A DNA stretch of 64,000 bases from Bacteroidales bacterium. GTDB taxonomy: Bacteria > Bacteroidota > Bacteroidia > Bacteroidales > UBA932. The stretch covers positions 62,001-126,000 of the forward strand of contig JAGBNC010000036.1 in assembly GCA_017634595.1 (NCBI GenBank), read 5' to 3'. Position 1 is the first letter of the stretch, and each line of letters starts with the position of its first letter. A model generated the notes under the pieces. That model did no database searches and was not told where the DNA came from. It was given only the letters and a program-made list of their open reading frames with translations. The translations under genes were made by a program, and so were the position numbers. Positions 25,801 to 34,635 of the stretch are shown piece after piece.

Positions 25801-26711
25801 TTTGAGTAGAACAACGGCGAAGTGGCTCCTGTTATATTAATTGAATGTCCGTTGCCATTAAGCGTTCCGCCAAAGCCTGCAGCAGGGGCGAACTCCACTC
25901 CTGTCATATCCAAATCATTGACGATTACGGCATTAGACTTATCAGAGCTGGAGATTGTACCAAGGAACGAGACAAGTTCCTCGGGAGTGCTGATAACAAT
26001 AACATGATCGCCGGACGACAACTCGCCCAAGGAGAGACTGTGTCCTTCTTCAAGCTCCAGGAGATTGGTTGACTCCATGGAAAAATCACCCTCCGAAGTA
26101 CGGACATACACAGTCAGCATACTATAATAACCGGCAGGTACAGCAACGGAATAGTTGCCAGTCCGGCCGGGGAGATTCATGGTAAACTGCTCGCTGTCAA
26201 GATTAAAGATGACGCTGTTTACGCCATCGGGCACAGAGAACCTGAGTAGGGAAACACAATTGCCGAAAACAAGGCTGCTGCCTGAAGCGGAACCGGAGTA
26301 CATGACCAACGCACCGGGGTCAGCACCAGGTCCGGATGCAGTCTGCACAACAGGAACCGAATATGACAATTTACCGCTTTCCAGCGTCGCGGCAGAAAAA
26401 GGATAAACTGCCGATAAGGATTCGGCTCCTGCCGCAACGGATCCGGAGAAAACTGCTTTTGCCGTACCCGCCCCAGACATGAGGGTAAACTCCCTCAAAG
26501 CTTCTCCGTCATAAACTGCAATCTTGTCCCCTTCTTCCCAAAAGGGATGCAACTGAGTCTCATCCAGGTTCACTTTTGTTTTCTCGATGGTTGCAGTCAA
26601 CTGCTTTTCGACCATAAGGCTGCCGTCGGGGACATCCGTACCCATCTCTTGGGCGCACGAGCACAAAATTGCTCCCAGCACCGCCAGCGACAATATGTAA
26701 TTAGTTTTCAT
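22854..26711 (-). CDS. Large calcineurin-like phosphoesterase lipoprotein with fimbrillin-like and GLUG-type repeats
   Basis: 1285 residues from ATG 26711; a longer frame to 26840 is rejected because it runs over the promoter and kdtA. A lipoprotein signal ends near Cys19 (AILCSC). Residues ~30-270 resemble the N-terminal domain of fimbrillin-like proteins (HPFWEEGDKIAVYDGEALREF, SAVYPFSAA). Residues ~280-780 hold repeated GG-V-G...NCSN/GCVNTG units, GLUG-like. Then comes a carboxypeptidase-regulatory-like domain (DGTPASGISVSDGFSVAVTDADGKYHLET). The metallophosphatase core follows (LADPQAHY, GDIVYSEDGRN, MGNHDYTFF, CGHIPLAG, FSGHTHYKRY) and a C-terminal domain ends at QGNVN. It is probably surface-exposed; the substrate is unknown. 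Confidence 0.85.
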   Translation of the reverse strand: MKTNYILSLAVLGAILCSCAQEMGTDVPDGSLMVEKQLTATIEKTKVNLDETQLHPFWEEGDKIAVYDGEALREFTLMSGAGTAKAVFSGSVAAGAESLSAVYPFSAATLESGKLSYSVPVVQTASGPGADPGALVMYSGSASGSSLVFGNCVSLLRFSVPDGVNSVIFNLDSEQFTMNLPGRTGNYSVAVPAGYYSMLTVYVRTSEGDFSMESTNLLELEEGHSLSLGELSSGDHVIVISTPEELVSFLGTISSSDKSNAVIVNDLDMTGVEFAPAAGFGGTLNGNGHSINITGATSPLFYSNGGVISGIVLEGTFTPASLESAPLVLTNNGTLASIRNKASVSVSKTEALTAPIVLGGVAAYNYGTMNHCINEGVVSFSSSSSIKGAALGGVAGYSEGALSNCSNTAEVSLQFQYGSGMCALGRIASSATNIGGVVGAAFDGFSMTSCSNSGDVVFVNDAIEKCPDQYQRNQIGGIVGSPYGDVKDCHNSGKLNIRAVTTTRSAFSAKNYILDVGGISGGSFHETGAYQDLNDHTSIIDCTNEGDIDVAFDANKSNSPIGGIVGWPSGEHEQIACKTSGCVNSGSITMSGAGKVRLGGIMGGTGALENCSNSGRLYIKSSDPGSCIGGINAFHSQDHSLSGCVNTGNVVSDITIFGLGGLIGCHGGVNLTSSASCKVLCDVISGGADRSGVGMVLGTYNKETSKNVVLGTPDEPIEVKGNVTFGGTSVELNKLNFSKYLSGTSYASTTHVIHAYCNTEAPYGTMYAEGTVKYSDGTPASGISVSDGFSVAVTDADGKYHLETTPDSWYIYVSMPSDAVIEKKPDGRPDFFLPYEDSGSSYNFTFKRQAVENEFMLFALADPQAHYAKRGGQNIADTDRFLQEAVPGINSHIASLSLPCYGVTLGDIVYSEDGRNSNPGLAVMVRHCAELDMPLFQTMGNHDYTFFHTNTPLTTDNRSSTLYLKAQRSFEQAFGPVNLSFNRGDVHVVCMRNIIYDSTTDASDYHCGYTDEQWAWLQADLANVPKTKMVILCGHIPLAGRTSNQHVSDILSLLKQYKAAKIFSGHTHYKRYAPSVGGINEHIHGAVCGQWWWSNIEGDGNPNGYTVYRINGTTVKDEYTMGFNSHMDSRDYQMRIYRGNIITGGSYAKFNWNRDASRLMINVFNGDSRWKVQVYENGTLSGNATLMTQNRQTFSSVSSGSTYEVNASSSQDWWAIGYHIGVRGRGRSNTSYYTSMYHMFTYTLKNPDADVRVVATDGYGNSYSSTEIISTDCWYPAYMKQGNVN

Positions 26712-26717
26712 ATCAAG

Positions 26718-26725
26718 CAAAAGTA
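26718..26725 (-). promoter_or_regulatory. -7 box (TACTTTTG) of the phosphoesterase lipoprotein operon
   Basis: Perfect TAnnTTTG on the minus strand, 6 nt before the ATG at 26711, in the 34-bp gap after kdtA. It separates this gene from the uvrA-kdtA operon. Confidence 0.55.
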
Positions 26726-26745
26726 AAAATTTCCGTACAAAAAAA

Positions 26746-27921
26746 CTATTTGCATCCAAGAATAATGTCAGCAATAACTTCGGCCGCCTCCCCGCTCTTG
26801 TGACAATAAGCGTAAGCAGCCTTCCCCATCGCCTCCGCATAAGTCTGATCGGATTTCAGTTTGGAATACCATTCACAGAACCCGCGCCTGTCTTCAACCG
26901 CCACTGCCGCTCCCGCTTCTATCATAGGCCGGCAATGCATCTGCGTTCCGAAAATGGGGCCGAACGAAACAGGAATCCCATACGCGGCCGGTTCAATGAT
27001 GCTGTGCGGAGATTCCCCGCTGAAGCCGGACCCGACCAGCGCTGCAAAGCCGTATCGGTAGAGTCGGGAAAGCATGCCCACTGTATCTACGATCAGCATC
27101 TGAGCCCGCTCCGGTTCGGAACCAGGATTGGTGTACAGCACCGCCCCTCCCTTAACCGACTGCAGCAAGTGCGAGAGCTGGGCCTTTCCTTGCTCATGGG
27201 GAATGACAAGGAATTTATCGTCCGGATTGGCGTTGGCTGCGGCAATCACACACTCATCATCCTCGTCTGGCAGGGTGCTTCCGGCAACGAAAACCTTACG
27301 TCCTCGGCACCAGCGGTCAACCAACGGATCGCTCCATTCTTCGGAGGCGATTGCATTTACCCTGTCCATACGCGGATCTCCCGCAAGTGCGGCATTAGTT
27401 ACCCCGTTCTTCTCAAGCAGCTTCAGCGAAGGTTCAGCATTGACTATTATTTTGGTAAAGCAAGTTTTGAATGCATCCAGATAAGCCTTGCCTACCGGCT
27501 TGAAATACACCATGCCGGGCAGGAAGCGGGCGGAGATAAGATACGCCGGAATCTGGCGCGAGCGAATTTCCTTCAAAAAATTGAGCCAATAGTCGCTTAT
27601 AGATACTATCACCTTCACGGGACGGACCAGGTCAAGGAAGCGTTTCGCGTTTGACTTTGTATCAATTGGCAGGTAGAACACGAAATCAGCAATCGGATCG
27701 TTCTGCAAATATTCATACCCAGAAGGAGAAAAGAAAGTCACGAGGAACTTGTATTCCGGTTCCCTTTTCTTCATGGCGGCAATCACAGGGCGGGCCTCTT
27801 CAAACTCTCCGTATGAAGCAGCATGCACCCAGACAATGTTATCCACACCCGTGCAGGCTTCTTCTATACGCTTGAACTGGCCGCAGCGGCCCTTGATGAA
27901 TTTGTACAGTTTAGAACTCAT
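26746..27921 (-). CDS. kdtA: 3-deoxy-D-manno-octulosonic acid transferase (Kdo transferase)
   Basis: 391 residues, slightly short of the usual ~410-430. The GT30 N-terminal domain shows VWVHAASYGEFEEARPVIAAMKK, with the Glu of the GE pair as catalytic base (the common form is GE-V/T), then FFSPSGYE and ISDYWLNFLKEIRSRQIPAYLISARF. The C-terminal GT-B half has VFVAGSTLPDEDD, VIPHEQGKA and AALVGSGFSGESPHSIIEPAAYGIPVSFGP, the nucleotide-sugar site. It adds Kdo from CMP-Kdo to lipid A precursor at the inner membrane. It lacks an obvious N-terminal membrane anchor. It overlaps uvrA by 4 bp. Confidence 0.93.
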   Translation of the reverse strand: MSSKLYKFIKGRCGQFKRIEEACTGVDNIVWVHAASYGEFEEARPVIAAMKKREPEYKFLVTFFSPSGYEYLQNDPIADFVFYLPIDTKSNAKRFLDLVRPVKVIVSISDYWLNFLKEIRSRQIPAYLISARFLPGMVYFKPVGKAYLDAFKTCFTKIIVNAEPSLKLLEKNGVTNAALAGDPRMDRVNAIASEEWSDPLVDRWCRGRKVFVAGSTLPDEDDECVIAAANANPDDKFLVIPHEQGKAQLSHLLQSVKGGAVLYTNPGSEPERAQMLIVDTVGMLSRLYRYGFAALVGSGFSGESPHSIIEPAAYGIPVSFGPIFGTQMHCRPMIEAGAAVAVEDRRGFCEWYSKLKSDQTYAEAMGKAAYAYCHKSGEAAEVIADIILGCK

Positions 27922-30689
27922 AAATACTTGGCTGTAAACGTGGATGCAGATTTAATATCTTCAGGCGTCCCCTCGAAGACCACCTCTCCCCCTTCATCTC
28001 CGGCATCGGGGCCGAGATCGATGATCCAGTCGGCGCTTCGTATCACGTCGGGATTGTGTTCTACCACGATAAGCGAATGGCCGGCCTCCAGCAGGGCATC
28101 GAAACTCTTGAGCAGCTTCTCCACATCATAGAAATGCAGTCCGGTGGTCGGTTCATCGAATATGAAAAGGATCCTCTCCCCTTTCTTGTCCCTGCGGCTG
28201 AGGTTCAGAAACCACGCAAGCTTGATGCGCTGGCTCTCGCCGCCGGAAAGGGTGCTGCTGCTTTGGCCGAGCCTGATATAGCCCAGGCCCACATCGAGCA
28301 GCGGCTGCAGGCGCTCCACCACTTCACGGGCCTCAGGCTCAGTGCCTTGGGCGAAAAACTCTGAAGCTTCCGACACACTCATATTTAGTATGTCGTCGAT
28401 GTTCTTACCCCTATACCGTACCTCCAGCACATCGGGTTTGAAGCGTTTTCCGCCGCACTCGTCGCATACCATGGTCACATCGGCCATAAACTGCATTTCG
28501 ATTTTCACCACGCCTTCTCCCTGACATTCCGGACAGCGACCGCCATCCTGGTTGAAGCTGAAATAGTTGGGACCGAAGCCATTGATTTTGGCATATTGCT
28601 GGGCTGCAAGCAACTCACGGATAGGGTCATAGGCCTTAAGGTAAGTGACAGCATTTGAACGGCTGCTGCGCCCGATTGGATTCTGGTCCACGTACTCCAC
28701 ACGCTGTATTCTGTCCAGGTTCCCGCTCAAGCCGCGGAACACGCCAGGAAGGTCTCCGGACTCATTCAGGCGCCGGTTCAAGGCAGGATAGAGGATATCG
28801 CCTACAAGGCTTGACTTACCGGAGCCGCTGACACCTGTAACAACGGTCAGGACGCCCAGCGGGAAACGTACGTCTATGTCTTTCAAATTATGTTCATGAG
28901 CGCCCTCAACGGTGATGCTGTACTGCCATGAACGGCGTGTCCTCACATACCGGTGACGCACTCCGTCAAGGTACTGAAGAGTAAGGGAGGTCTCCAACTG
29001 ATCGTTTGAATAATTGCCGGGATAGCCTTCGAAGATAACCTTGCCGCCGAATTCACCGGCACGCGGCCCCATGTCAATAAGCCAGTCCGCGGCGCGTATG
29101 ATCTCCTCATCATGTTCCACTACAATCACCGTGTTGCCAAGGTCGCGGAGACGCTTGAGCACTTTGATAAGGCGCTCTGTATCACGTGGATGAAGGCCGA
29201 TACTTGGTTCATCCAGTATGTACATCGATCCCACAAGGCTGGAGCCTATGGCAGTCACAAGGTTGATGCGCTGGCTCTCACCACCGGACAAGGTATTGCA
29301 GGCGCGGTTGAGCGTAAGGTAGCCCAAACCCACATCGTCAATACAGCGCAGCCTCGATATTATCTCCGCCCTCGGCTCCGAGGTGAGCTTGGCTTCTGCC
29401 TCTGTAAGTTCAAGATTCTCAATAAAAGCAAGGAGATCCTTTACATTCATGTCCAGAAGCTCAGCTATATTATGACCGCCCACTTTGACCCACAGCGCTT
29501 CTTTCCTTAGTCTCGATCCCTTGCAGGCATGGCAGGTCGTACGCCCGCTAAAGCGGCTCAGCATATATTTATACTGTATCTTATAGCGCTGAGTCTCAAC
29601 CCATTCAAAAAACTCGTTAATACCTACGAGCGAATTCTCATCGTCGCGTACGCTCCTGGCATTCCATATTGTATCTTTCTCTTTCTCGCTCAGTTCGCAC
29701 CAGGGCTTGAAAGCATCGATTCCGTACTCGGGGGCCAGGCGAACCAGATGGTCCTTGAACCAGCCCATCTTCTCTCCGCGCCAGCAGGCTATCGCGCCGT
29801 CGTATATGCTCTTGGTTTTGTCCGGCACCACCAGGTCTTCACTTATACCGATTATCTTGCCCAAGCCGCCGCATACAGGGCATGCTCCGAGCGGACTGTT
29901 GAAACTGAACAGATAGTCGTCGGGCTCAATGAATTTGATTCCGTCAAGTTCAAAACGCTGGCTGAACCGCCTCGCAATGCCACCGTCACCGGCTACGGCC
30001 ACCAGCCCGTTGCCGCGCGAAAAAGCATCTGAAATGCTGGCAAGTGCTCGAGGCCTGTCGTCCAGGTCACGGAAACGGTCAACAAGCAGCCAGGCATCGG
30101 AGGGCTCGTCGCCCTGCAGCACATCATCAATTTTGACCGGCTTGTCATCTACCCACAGGCGGTTGTATCCGTCTTCTTTGAGTTGGAGCAGTAGTTCAGT
30201 GCGATCGCTCCGTGTCTTCCAGTCCAGATCAGCAAGAATATAATATGCTCCTGCAGACGAATCATCCGAGAATTGCCCTTCGAGCCACCCGACAACATCT
30301 CCCACGCCTTCTTTCACCACTTCCCTGCCGCTGACAGGGCTGTATGTCTTGCCGATGCGCGCAAAAATAAGGCGCAGATAATCATAAACTTCAGTTGTCG
30401 TCGCTACCGTAGACCGCGGATTGCGGATATTGACCTTCTGCTCAATCGCAATTGCCGGGGGTATGTCTTCTATGGCATCCACATCCGGTTTAGTCATACG
30501 CCCGAGAAACTGGCGGGCATACGAACTGAGGCTCTCGGCAAATCGCCTCTGTCCCTCGGCGAACAGAGTGTCGAAGGCAAGGCTGGATTTGCCGCTGCCC
30601 GAAATACCGGTAACGACCACCAGTTTCCCCCGTGGGATTTCAATGGTTATATTCTTAAGATTGTTTACTCTTGCACCTTTTATCAGCAT
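27918..30689 (-). CDS. uvrA: Excinuclease ABC subunit A
   Basis: 923 residues. Tandem ABC ATPase layout: first Walker [29 protein letters not shown] near residue 30, second [15 protein letters not shown] near 620. Two ABC signatures ([27 protein letters not shown]) and two Walker B regions ([28 protein letters not shown]) are present. Zinc-binding Cys pairs are [14 protein letters not shown], and CPECQGEG with CDECGGKR. UvrA finds bulky DNA lesions and loads UvrB in nucleotide excision repair. It sits between DUF2264 (3-bp gap) and kdtA (4-bp overlap). Confidence 0.97.
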   Translation of the reverse strand: MLIKGARVNNLKNITIEIPRGKLVVVTGISGSGKSSLAFDTLFAEGQRRFAESLSSYARQFLGRMTKPDVDAIEDIPPAIAIEQKVNIRNPRSTVATTTEVYDYLRLIFARIGKTYSPVSGREVVKEGVGDVVGWLEGQFSDDSSAGAYYILADLDWKTRSDRTELLLQLKEDGYNRLWVDDKPVKIDDVLQGDEPSDAWLLVDRFRDLDDRPRALASISDAFSRGNGLVAVAGDGGIARRFSQRFELDGIKFIEPDDYLFSFNSPLGACPVCGGLGKIIGISEDLVVPDKTKSIYDGAIACWRGEKMGWFKDHLVRLAPEYGIDAFKPWCELSEKEKDTIWNARSVRDDENSLVGINEFFEWVETQRYKIQYKYMLSRFSGRTTCHACKGSRLRKEALWVKVGGHNIAELLDMNVKDLLAFIENLELTEAEAKLTSEPRAEIISRLRCIDDVGLGYLTLNRACNTLSGGESQRINLVTAIGSSLVGSMYILDEPSIGLHPRDTERLIKVLKRLRDLGNTVIVVEHDEEIIRAADWLIDMGPRAGEFGGKVIFEGYPGNYSNDQLETSLTLQYLDGVRHRYVRTRRSWQYSITVEGAHEHNLKDIDVRFPLGVLTVVTGVSGSGKSSLVGDILYPALNRRLNESGDLPGVFRGLSGNLDRIQRVEYVDQNPIGRSSRSNAVTYLKAYDPIRELLAAQQYAKINGFGPNYFSFNQDGGRCPECQGEGVVKIEMQFMADVTMVCDECGGKRFKPDVLEVRYRGKNIDDILNMSVSEASEFFAQGTEPEAREVVERLQPLLDVGLGYIRLGQSSSTLSGGESQRIKLAWFLNLSRRDKKGERILFIFDEPTTGLHFYDVEKLLKSFDALLEAGHSLIVVEHNPDVIRSADWIIDLGPDAGDEGGEVVFEGTPEDIKSASTFTAKYL

Positions 30690-30692
30690 CTC

Positions 30693-31901
30693 TCAATCCT
30701 TAATGGCGTGATCGCCCTCTAAATAATCACCGTTCCATGCTTTTACTGAAGTCCAGGGCCTGTCCGGTCCGCTCCAGAAAGGATGATCCGACGGCAAGCC
30801 GAGCGGCAGGAAAACGGTCAGGCAATGGTATAGAGAACCGGTGTTGACATATTTCTCGGCCATCTGCGGCTGCGATCCGACAAAACCCACTTTGAGCCAG
30901 CCGTCCGGGTCAAAGCCATCCTTGCGGTCAAGCTGCCTGCGTATTACGGCTGTCAGAGCCGCTCTCACTCCTGACGGTTCTAAGTCTTCCGGAAGCGTAC
31001 CGAGCAAGGCATCCTGCGCCAGGCAGTGGAATACTCCTGTCCGGCATGCCGTGATAGAACGGCCAAGCACAGGATAAGCTCCTTCAGGTGAAATCATTCT
31101 TTCCAGAATTGCAGAATAGCGTGTATGCCGGACTCGCTCAGTATCAATGAATTCAAAGCCTTTTATGCCATGGGATTGCATCACGGCAAGCACATCCAGG
31201 AGCATGGGATGGATCACATAACTATTGTAATAGTCCATATGGAAGGCTGCCCCGTCGCCGTACAATCCGTCACCTTTGTAGAAACTGTCACGGAACCGTT
31301 CAACACCGTACACCAGTCGCGCAGTGTCGCATTCGCCGGTAAACTCCAGCAGAGTCGCTTCTACTTGCGAAGCGAAGAGCAACCAATTACTCTCATACGG
31401 CTTAATACGCCTGGTGGCCTTAAGGGCTGCAATGAGATTCGCCTGGTCCGAATCAGGAAGGCGTTCCCATAGCTGTACCGGGGCCCGCAAAATACCCTCA
31501 GCAAGATATGCAGCATCAACAAGAGGCTGGGAACCGTTTACAAAGTTCATGTAATCTGGATTCTGCGGATTTACAGCATTAGACAGGGCCTGACGGCACT
31601 TGTGCCGGTACTCCTCCTGCAAACGCAGCTCTTTGGGATTGGCTATGTCTTCATTTTCCAGCCACGGGGCTATTCCGCATACAGTACGTCCCAGAGCCTC
31701 CAGGTAGGAATAACTGCGGCGCTTCCCCGACGTATCCGGAGATTCATATGGCATTGCACTCTTAAGTGTCCCCGCTGCCGCATTATCTATCACCGGACGG
31801 GCGACCTTGTCAAGTATCGCCACCCATTCGGCACGGGGTTCAAGCCTTGCGCATCCAGCTGCCAGGCTCAGCAATGCTATTGCTAAAACAAACTTTTTCA
31901 T
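30693..31901 (-). CDS. DUF2264 family lipoprotein
   Basis: 402 residues. The N-terminus [23 protein letters not shown] is a lipoprotein signal with the lipobox LAAGC (Cys17). The rest is an alpha/alpha-barrel-like sequence typical of DUF2264: [93 protein letters not shown] and [29 protein letters not shown]. The family often accompanies polysaccharide-degrading genes, and a glycoside hydrolase or lyase activity is suspected but, as far as I know, not settled. It overlaps the acyltransferase gene by 4 bp. Confidence 0.88.
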   Translation of the reverse strand: MKKFVLAIALLSLAAGCARLEPRAEWVAILDKVARPVIDNAAAGTLKSAMPYESPDTSGKRRSYSYLEALGRTVCGIAPWLENEDIANPKELRLQEEYRHKCRQALSNAVNPQNPDYMNFVNGSQPLVDAAYLAEGILRAPVQLWERLPDSDQANLIAALKATRRIKPYESNWLLFASQVEATLLEFTGECDTARLVYGVERFRDSFYKGDGLYGDGAAFHMDYYNSYVIHPMLLDVLAVMQSHGIKGFEFIDTERVRHTRYSAILERMISPEGAYPVLGRSITACRTGVFHCLAQDALLGTLPEDLEPSGVRAALTAVIRRQLDRKDGFDPDGWLKVGFVGSQPQMAEKYVNTGSLYHCLTVFLPLGLPSDHPFWSGPDRPWTSVKAWNGDYLEGDHAIKD

Positions 31902-32920
31902 CCTTTAAAGTATTTCATGACCTTGTTCCATCCCGGCCCCCGCTGCGACAGTTTGTTTGCAAGCATGACCTGCAGGAATACTATCAAGGACGGCACTATC
32001 AGGAACAAAACAAATTTCCAAATGTAAGGTACAGCATCGGAACGATAATAGGGGTAGCCGAACACTATGTGCCAGAGATAAATCCAACAGGTGTTGCTGC
32101 CGATAAAAAGGAACGGCTTCCAGTTCAGCACCGGGACCCACAGCTTGCGCCCCGCCCAAAGTACCACGCTCATAAGTGCCCCCCAGAGCAAATAATACAC
32201 TCCTGGAGGATACTTGAAGCTTTGCATCTTCAGCCAACTGCCTTTGGATGCGGCGACACCGAATGCCATGGGAATGAAGGCCGCGGCCAGCACTGCTATT
32301 ATCGCAAGAAGTTGCATGGGCTTGGAGCGTCGCACCGCAAGACCTAGGTAAAACACACTTCCGTATCCAAAGGCGTACAGGACCCAGTCGTCTATAAACC
32401 AGCCGGCCTTAAGAGGTTTCAGAGTGAGAATCGATACATGCTGCACCGCCAGCATAAGCGCAAAAACGAGAACGGCCGGGAGCCATCCTTTGACGCGCTT
32501 GTCAAGAGCGACAAGTGGCGGAGTAAGAAGCATCACAATCAGGAACACCCTGAAGATCCACACAAAATTAATCGACGGCTTGAGCCGTAACATATATGAG
32601 CCGACTATCTTTTCCTGCGGTACCGGATCCGTCCAACCAGCTGCAGCAGTAGCCCAATGGATAAGGAAAAAAACCGTAAGGAACAAATAGACAGGGACAA
32701 GAATTCTGGCTGCACGCTTGGCCACAAATGCGGGATAACTCTGGATACTGCGCCCGGAATACGACAAACCGGATACGAACACCATCAAAGGTACGTCAAA
32801 AGTCCTGAGTTGGAACCAGATGTTATCGGCCGGCAGATTGAGATGTGCGACCATTATTAGAACCAGTCCTAAGAAACGCATAAGGTCGATGGCCGGTTCT
32901 CTTGTTCCGATTGACTCCAT
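31898..32920 (-). CDS. Acyltransferase family 3 membrane protein
   Basis: 340 residues with about ten hydrophobic segments. The N-terminus EPAIDLMRFLGLVLIMVAHLNLP carries the family pattern: Arg near the first segment (DLMRFLG) and the catalytic-type His in MVAHL. VPLMVFVSGLSYSGRS and FVAKRAARILVPVYLFL are also typical of the NodX/OafA-like group. These inner-membrane enzymes transfer acetyl or other acyl groups to envelope sugars. It begins an operon with DUF2264, uvrA and kdtA. Its ATG lies only 4 nt after a perfect -7 box. Confidence 0.87.
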   Translation of the reverse strand: MESIGTREPAIDLMRFLGLVLIMVAHLNLPADNIWFQLRTFDVPLMVFVSGLSYSGRSIQSYPAFVAKRAARILVPVYLFLTVFFLIHWATAAAGWTDPVPQEKIVGSYMLRLKPSINFVWIFRVFLIVMLLTPPLVALDKRVKGWLPAVLVFALMLAVQHVSILTLKPLKAGWFIDDWVLYAFGYGSVFYLGLAVRRSKPMQLLAIIAVLAAAFIPMAFGVAASKGSWLKMQSFKYPPGVYYLLWGALMSVVLWAGRKLWVPVLNWKPFLFIGSNTCWIYLWHIVFGYPYYRSDAVPYIWKFVLFLIVPSLIVFLQVMLANKLSQRGPGWNKVMKYFKG

Positions 32921-32924
32921 TCTA

Positions 32925-32932
32925 CAAATATA
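32925..32932 (-). promoter_or_regulatory. -7 box (TATATTTG) of the acyltransferase-DUF2264-uvrA-kdtA operon
   Basis: Perfect TAnnTTTG on the minus strand, 4 nt before the ATG at 32920; this predicts a leaderless mRNA. Confidence 0.6.
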
Positions 32933-32945
32933 ATCAAAAAAGTGT

Positions 32946-32953
32946 TACCTTTG
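32946..32953 (+). promoter_or_regulatory. -7 box (TACCTTTG) of the GH88 gene
   Basis: Perfect TAnnTTTG, 24 nt before ATG 32978, divergent from the box at 32925-32932. Confidence 0.55.
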
Positions 32954-32977
32954 AAGAAAGATTAATAATTACCCTAT

Positions 32978-34150
32978 ATGAGATTCCGCTGTATTACGTT
33001 CATTGCCGCTCTCATCCTTGCAGCCTCCTGCGGCGAGTCCGACGAGTCTATGTGCACCAGGGTTTTCAACCTGGCACTCACACAGTATAAAGCCATGGAC
33101 ACTCTGCTCGGAGAGTCGGAACTGCCACGAACCACAGAGAACGACTCTCTCATAACTTCCAAACCGTCCTGGTGGTGTGCAGGTTTCTATCCCGGAAGCC
33201 TCTGGTACATTTATCTCCAGACTGGAGATACAGAAGTGAAGGCCCTTGCCGAGAAGAATACCCATAAGTTGTATCAGGAGACGCAAAAGGCCAGGAGCCA
33301 CGACATAGGTTTCGTCACGAACTGCAGCTACGGCAACGCCTGGCGCATTACAGGTGACACATGCTGGCGGAAACCCGTTATCGATGCGGCACGCGCCCTT
33401 TGCTCACGTTTCAATCCGGCAGTCGGAGCGACCATGAGCTGGAATACCTCGCCCAAGCGTCCCCAGTGGAAATACCCTGTCATCATAGATAACATGATGA
33501 ACCTGGAGTTGCTCATGGAGGCACACAAGCTATGCGGCACCGATTCTCTGCGTGAGATTGCCATTACGCATGCCCGCACTACGGCCAAGAACCATTTCCG
33601 TCCCGACTTCACCTGCTGGCACGTCGTTGACTACGACCCTGATAACGGCTCCGTGCGCATGAAATGCACTCACCAGGGTTATTCCGACGACTCAGCATGG
33701 GCCCGCGGCCAATCCTGGGGGCTCTACGGCTATACCATGATGTATCGCGAAAGCGGCGAGCCAGAGTTCCTCAAGCAGGCAGAGAGCATTGCGGGTGCTC
33801 TTATCCCCCGGCTCCCGGAAGACGGGATACCGTACTGGGACTACGACGATCCTGCTGCGCCCAGCACCTACCGAGACGCTTCAGCAGGCGCCATCATGGC
33901 TTCCGCCTTGCTTGAACTGTCAAGGTTAAGCACCGATACAGTCTTGGCAGATTTGTGCCAAAAGACAGCCCGCAGGCAGCTAAAGACCTTATGCAGTGCA
34001 GATTATCTCGCACCGGAGGGCAGCAACGGCCACTTCCTGCTTCGGCACAGCGTAGGCAATATGCCTGGCGGCAGCGAGGTCGATGTGCCGCTGACTTACG
34101 CTGACTATTACCTGCTCGAGGCGCTCCTCAGGCTGTCCGGGAAGCTCTGA
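32978..34150 (+). CDS. Glycoside hydrolase family 88 unsaturated glucuronyl hydrolase, lipoprotein
   Basis: 390 residues. The lipoprotein signal ends at Cys18 (LILAASCGES). The alpha6/alpha6-barrel GH88 signatures are WWCAGFYPGSLWYIYLQTGD, ARSHDIGFVTNCSYGNAWR with the expected catalytic Asp109, VIIDNMMNLELLMEA with the second conserved Asp171, and DDSAWARGQSWGLYGYTMMYRE. GH88 enzymes hydrate the 4,5-unsaturated uronate left by polysaccharide lyases. The cell therefore probably uses glycosaminoglycan, ulvan or pectin fragments, although no lyase or SusCD pair lies in the window. The lipid anchor places it in the periplasm or on the surface. Confidence 0.93.
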   Translation: MRFRCITFIAALILAASCGESDESMCTRVFNLALTQYKAMDTLLGESELPRTTENDSLITSKPSWWCAGFYPGSLWYIYLQTGDTEVKALAEKNTHKLYQETQKARSHDIGFVTNCSYGNAWRITGDTCWRKPVIDAARALCSRFNPAVGATMSWNTSPKRPQWKYPVIIDNMMNLELLMEAHKLCGTDSLREIAITHARTTAKNHFRPDFTCWHVVDYDPDNGSVRMKCTHQGYSDDSAWARGQSWGLYGYTMMYRESGEPEFLKQAESIAGALIPRLPEDGIPYWDYDDPAAPSTYRDASAGAIMASALLELSRLSTDTVLADLCQKTARRQLKTLCSADYLAPEGSNGHFLLRHSVGNMPGGSEVDVPLTYADYYLLEALLRLSGKL

Positions 34151-34184
34151 TATTTCATGGGAGAGCAAAAAAATGAAAATATTT

Positions 34185-34215
34185 TTTGCAAATAAAGAAA
34201 AAGTATCTATATTTG
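34185..34215 (+). promoter_or_regulatory. tRNA-Asp promoter (-33 TTTG, 19 bp, -7 TATATTTG)
   Basis: TTTG at 34185-34188, a 19-bp spacer, and TATATTTG at 34208-34215, 30 nt before the tRNA. The -33 box lies in the right arm of an A/T inverted repeat (34165-34172 with 34182-34189) that may terminate GH88 transcription. Confidence 0.65.
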
Positions 34216-34245
34216 CATCCGCGTTTGACGCAGACCAGCGCACCT

Positions 34246-34319
34246 GGTGCGGTAGTTCAGCTGGTTAGAATGCCGGCCTGTCACGCCGGAGGTCGAGGGT
34301 TCGAGTCCCTTCCGCACCG
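34246..34319 (+). tRNA. tRNA-Asp (anticodon GTC)
   Basis: Acceptor GGTGCGG (34246-34252) pairs with CCGCACC (34312-34318), with discriminator G at 34319 and no encoded CCA. The D-arm (GTTCAGCTGGTTAGAAT), anticodon loop CTGTCAC and T-arm GGGTTCGAGTCCC are all regular. Just upstream, CGCACC (34239-34244) copies the 3' acceptor strand. Confidence 0.96.
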
Positions 34320-34328
34320 CTTAAAACA

Positions 34329-34357
34329 GCCTTCTACATACGTAGGAGGCGTTTTTT
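34329..34357 (+). terminator. Intrinsic terminator after tRNA-Asp
   Basis: GCCTTCTAC and GTAGGAGGC (one G-T pair) form a 9-bp stem with a 4-nt loop, followed by G and six T. Confidence 0.85.
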
Positions 34358-34359
34358 GT

Positions 34360-34635
34360 ATCAGAGCTTTGATAATAATATGATAATCGGTATAATGGAC
34401 ATTTTCGGTTGGCAAAACACCATATAACCATTTAATATATTGATATTTATGGCTACCTTATTGGAATCCCTTCTCCGTTAGGCTGGCTGGGCACGTGGCT
34501 GGCGACCTTGTGGAGAATCTGGAAGGACAACCACCATCGGTGGTTTCCTGGCAGCGGCGGGCCCGAGTTTGCCGTTTACGGGCCAGATTGAAGGTTTCCG
34601 GGCATCGGCATTATAATTGCAGCCGAATTGGCCAT
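34360..34635. other. Noncoding stretch between tRNA-Asp terminator and the TonB-like gene
   Basis: 276 bases. The first ~90 are A/T-rich. The rest is G/C-rich with a short hairpin (ACCACC, ATC, GGTGGT near 34530-34545). Frames through it give W- and R-rich or stop-broken peptides resembling no family I know. TATAATTG at 34611-34618 is a one-mismatch -7 box 17 nt before the next ATG. The stretch could be a remnant of DNA gained at the tRNA; there is no integrase or repeat to prove it. Confidence 0.4.

Noticed and set aside
24400-25900. Repeated GG-V-G and NCSN units as a DNA repeat or CRISPR array
   Set aside because: The repetition is at protein level only (GLUG-like units of variable length); there are no constant DNA repeats with spacers.
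34495-34635. N-terminal 47-codon extension of the TonB-like gene
   Set aside because: The extension is Arg-rich with no family resemblance, and the true signal peptide begins at ATG 34636.
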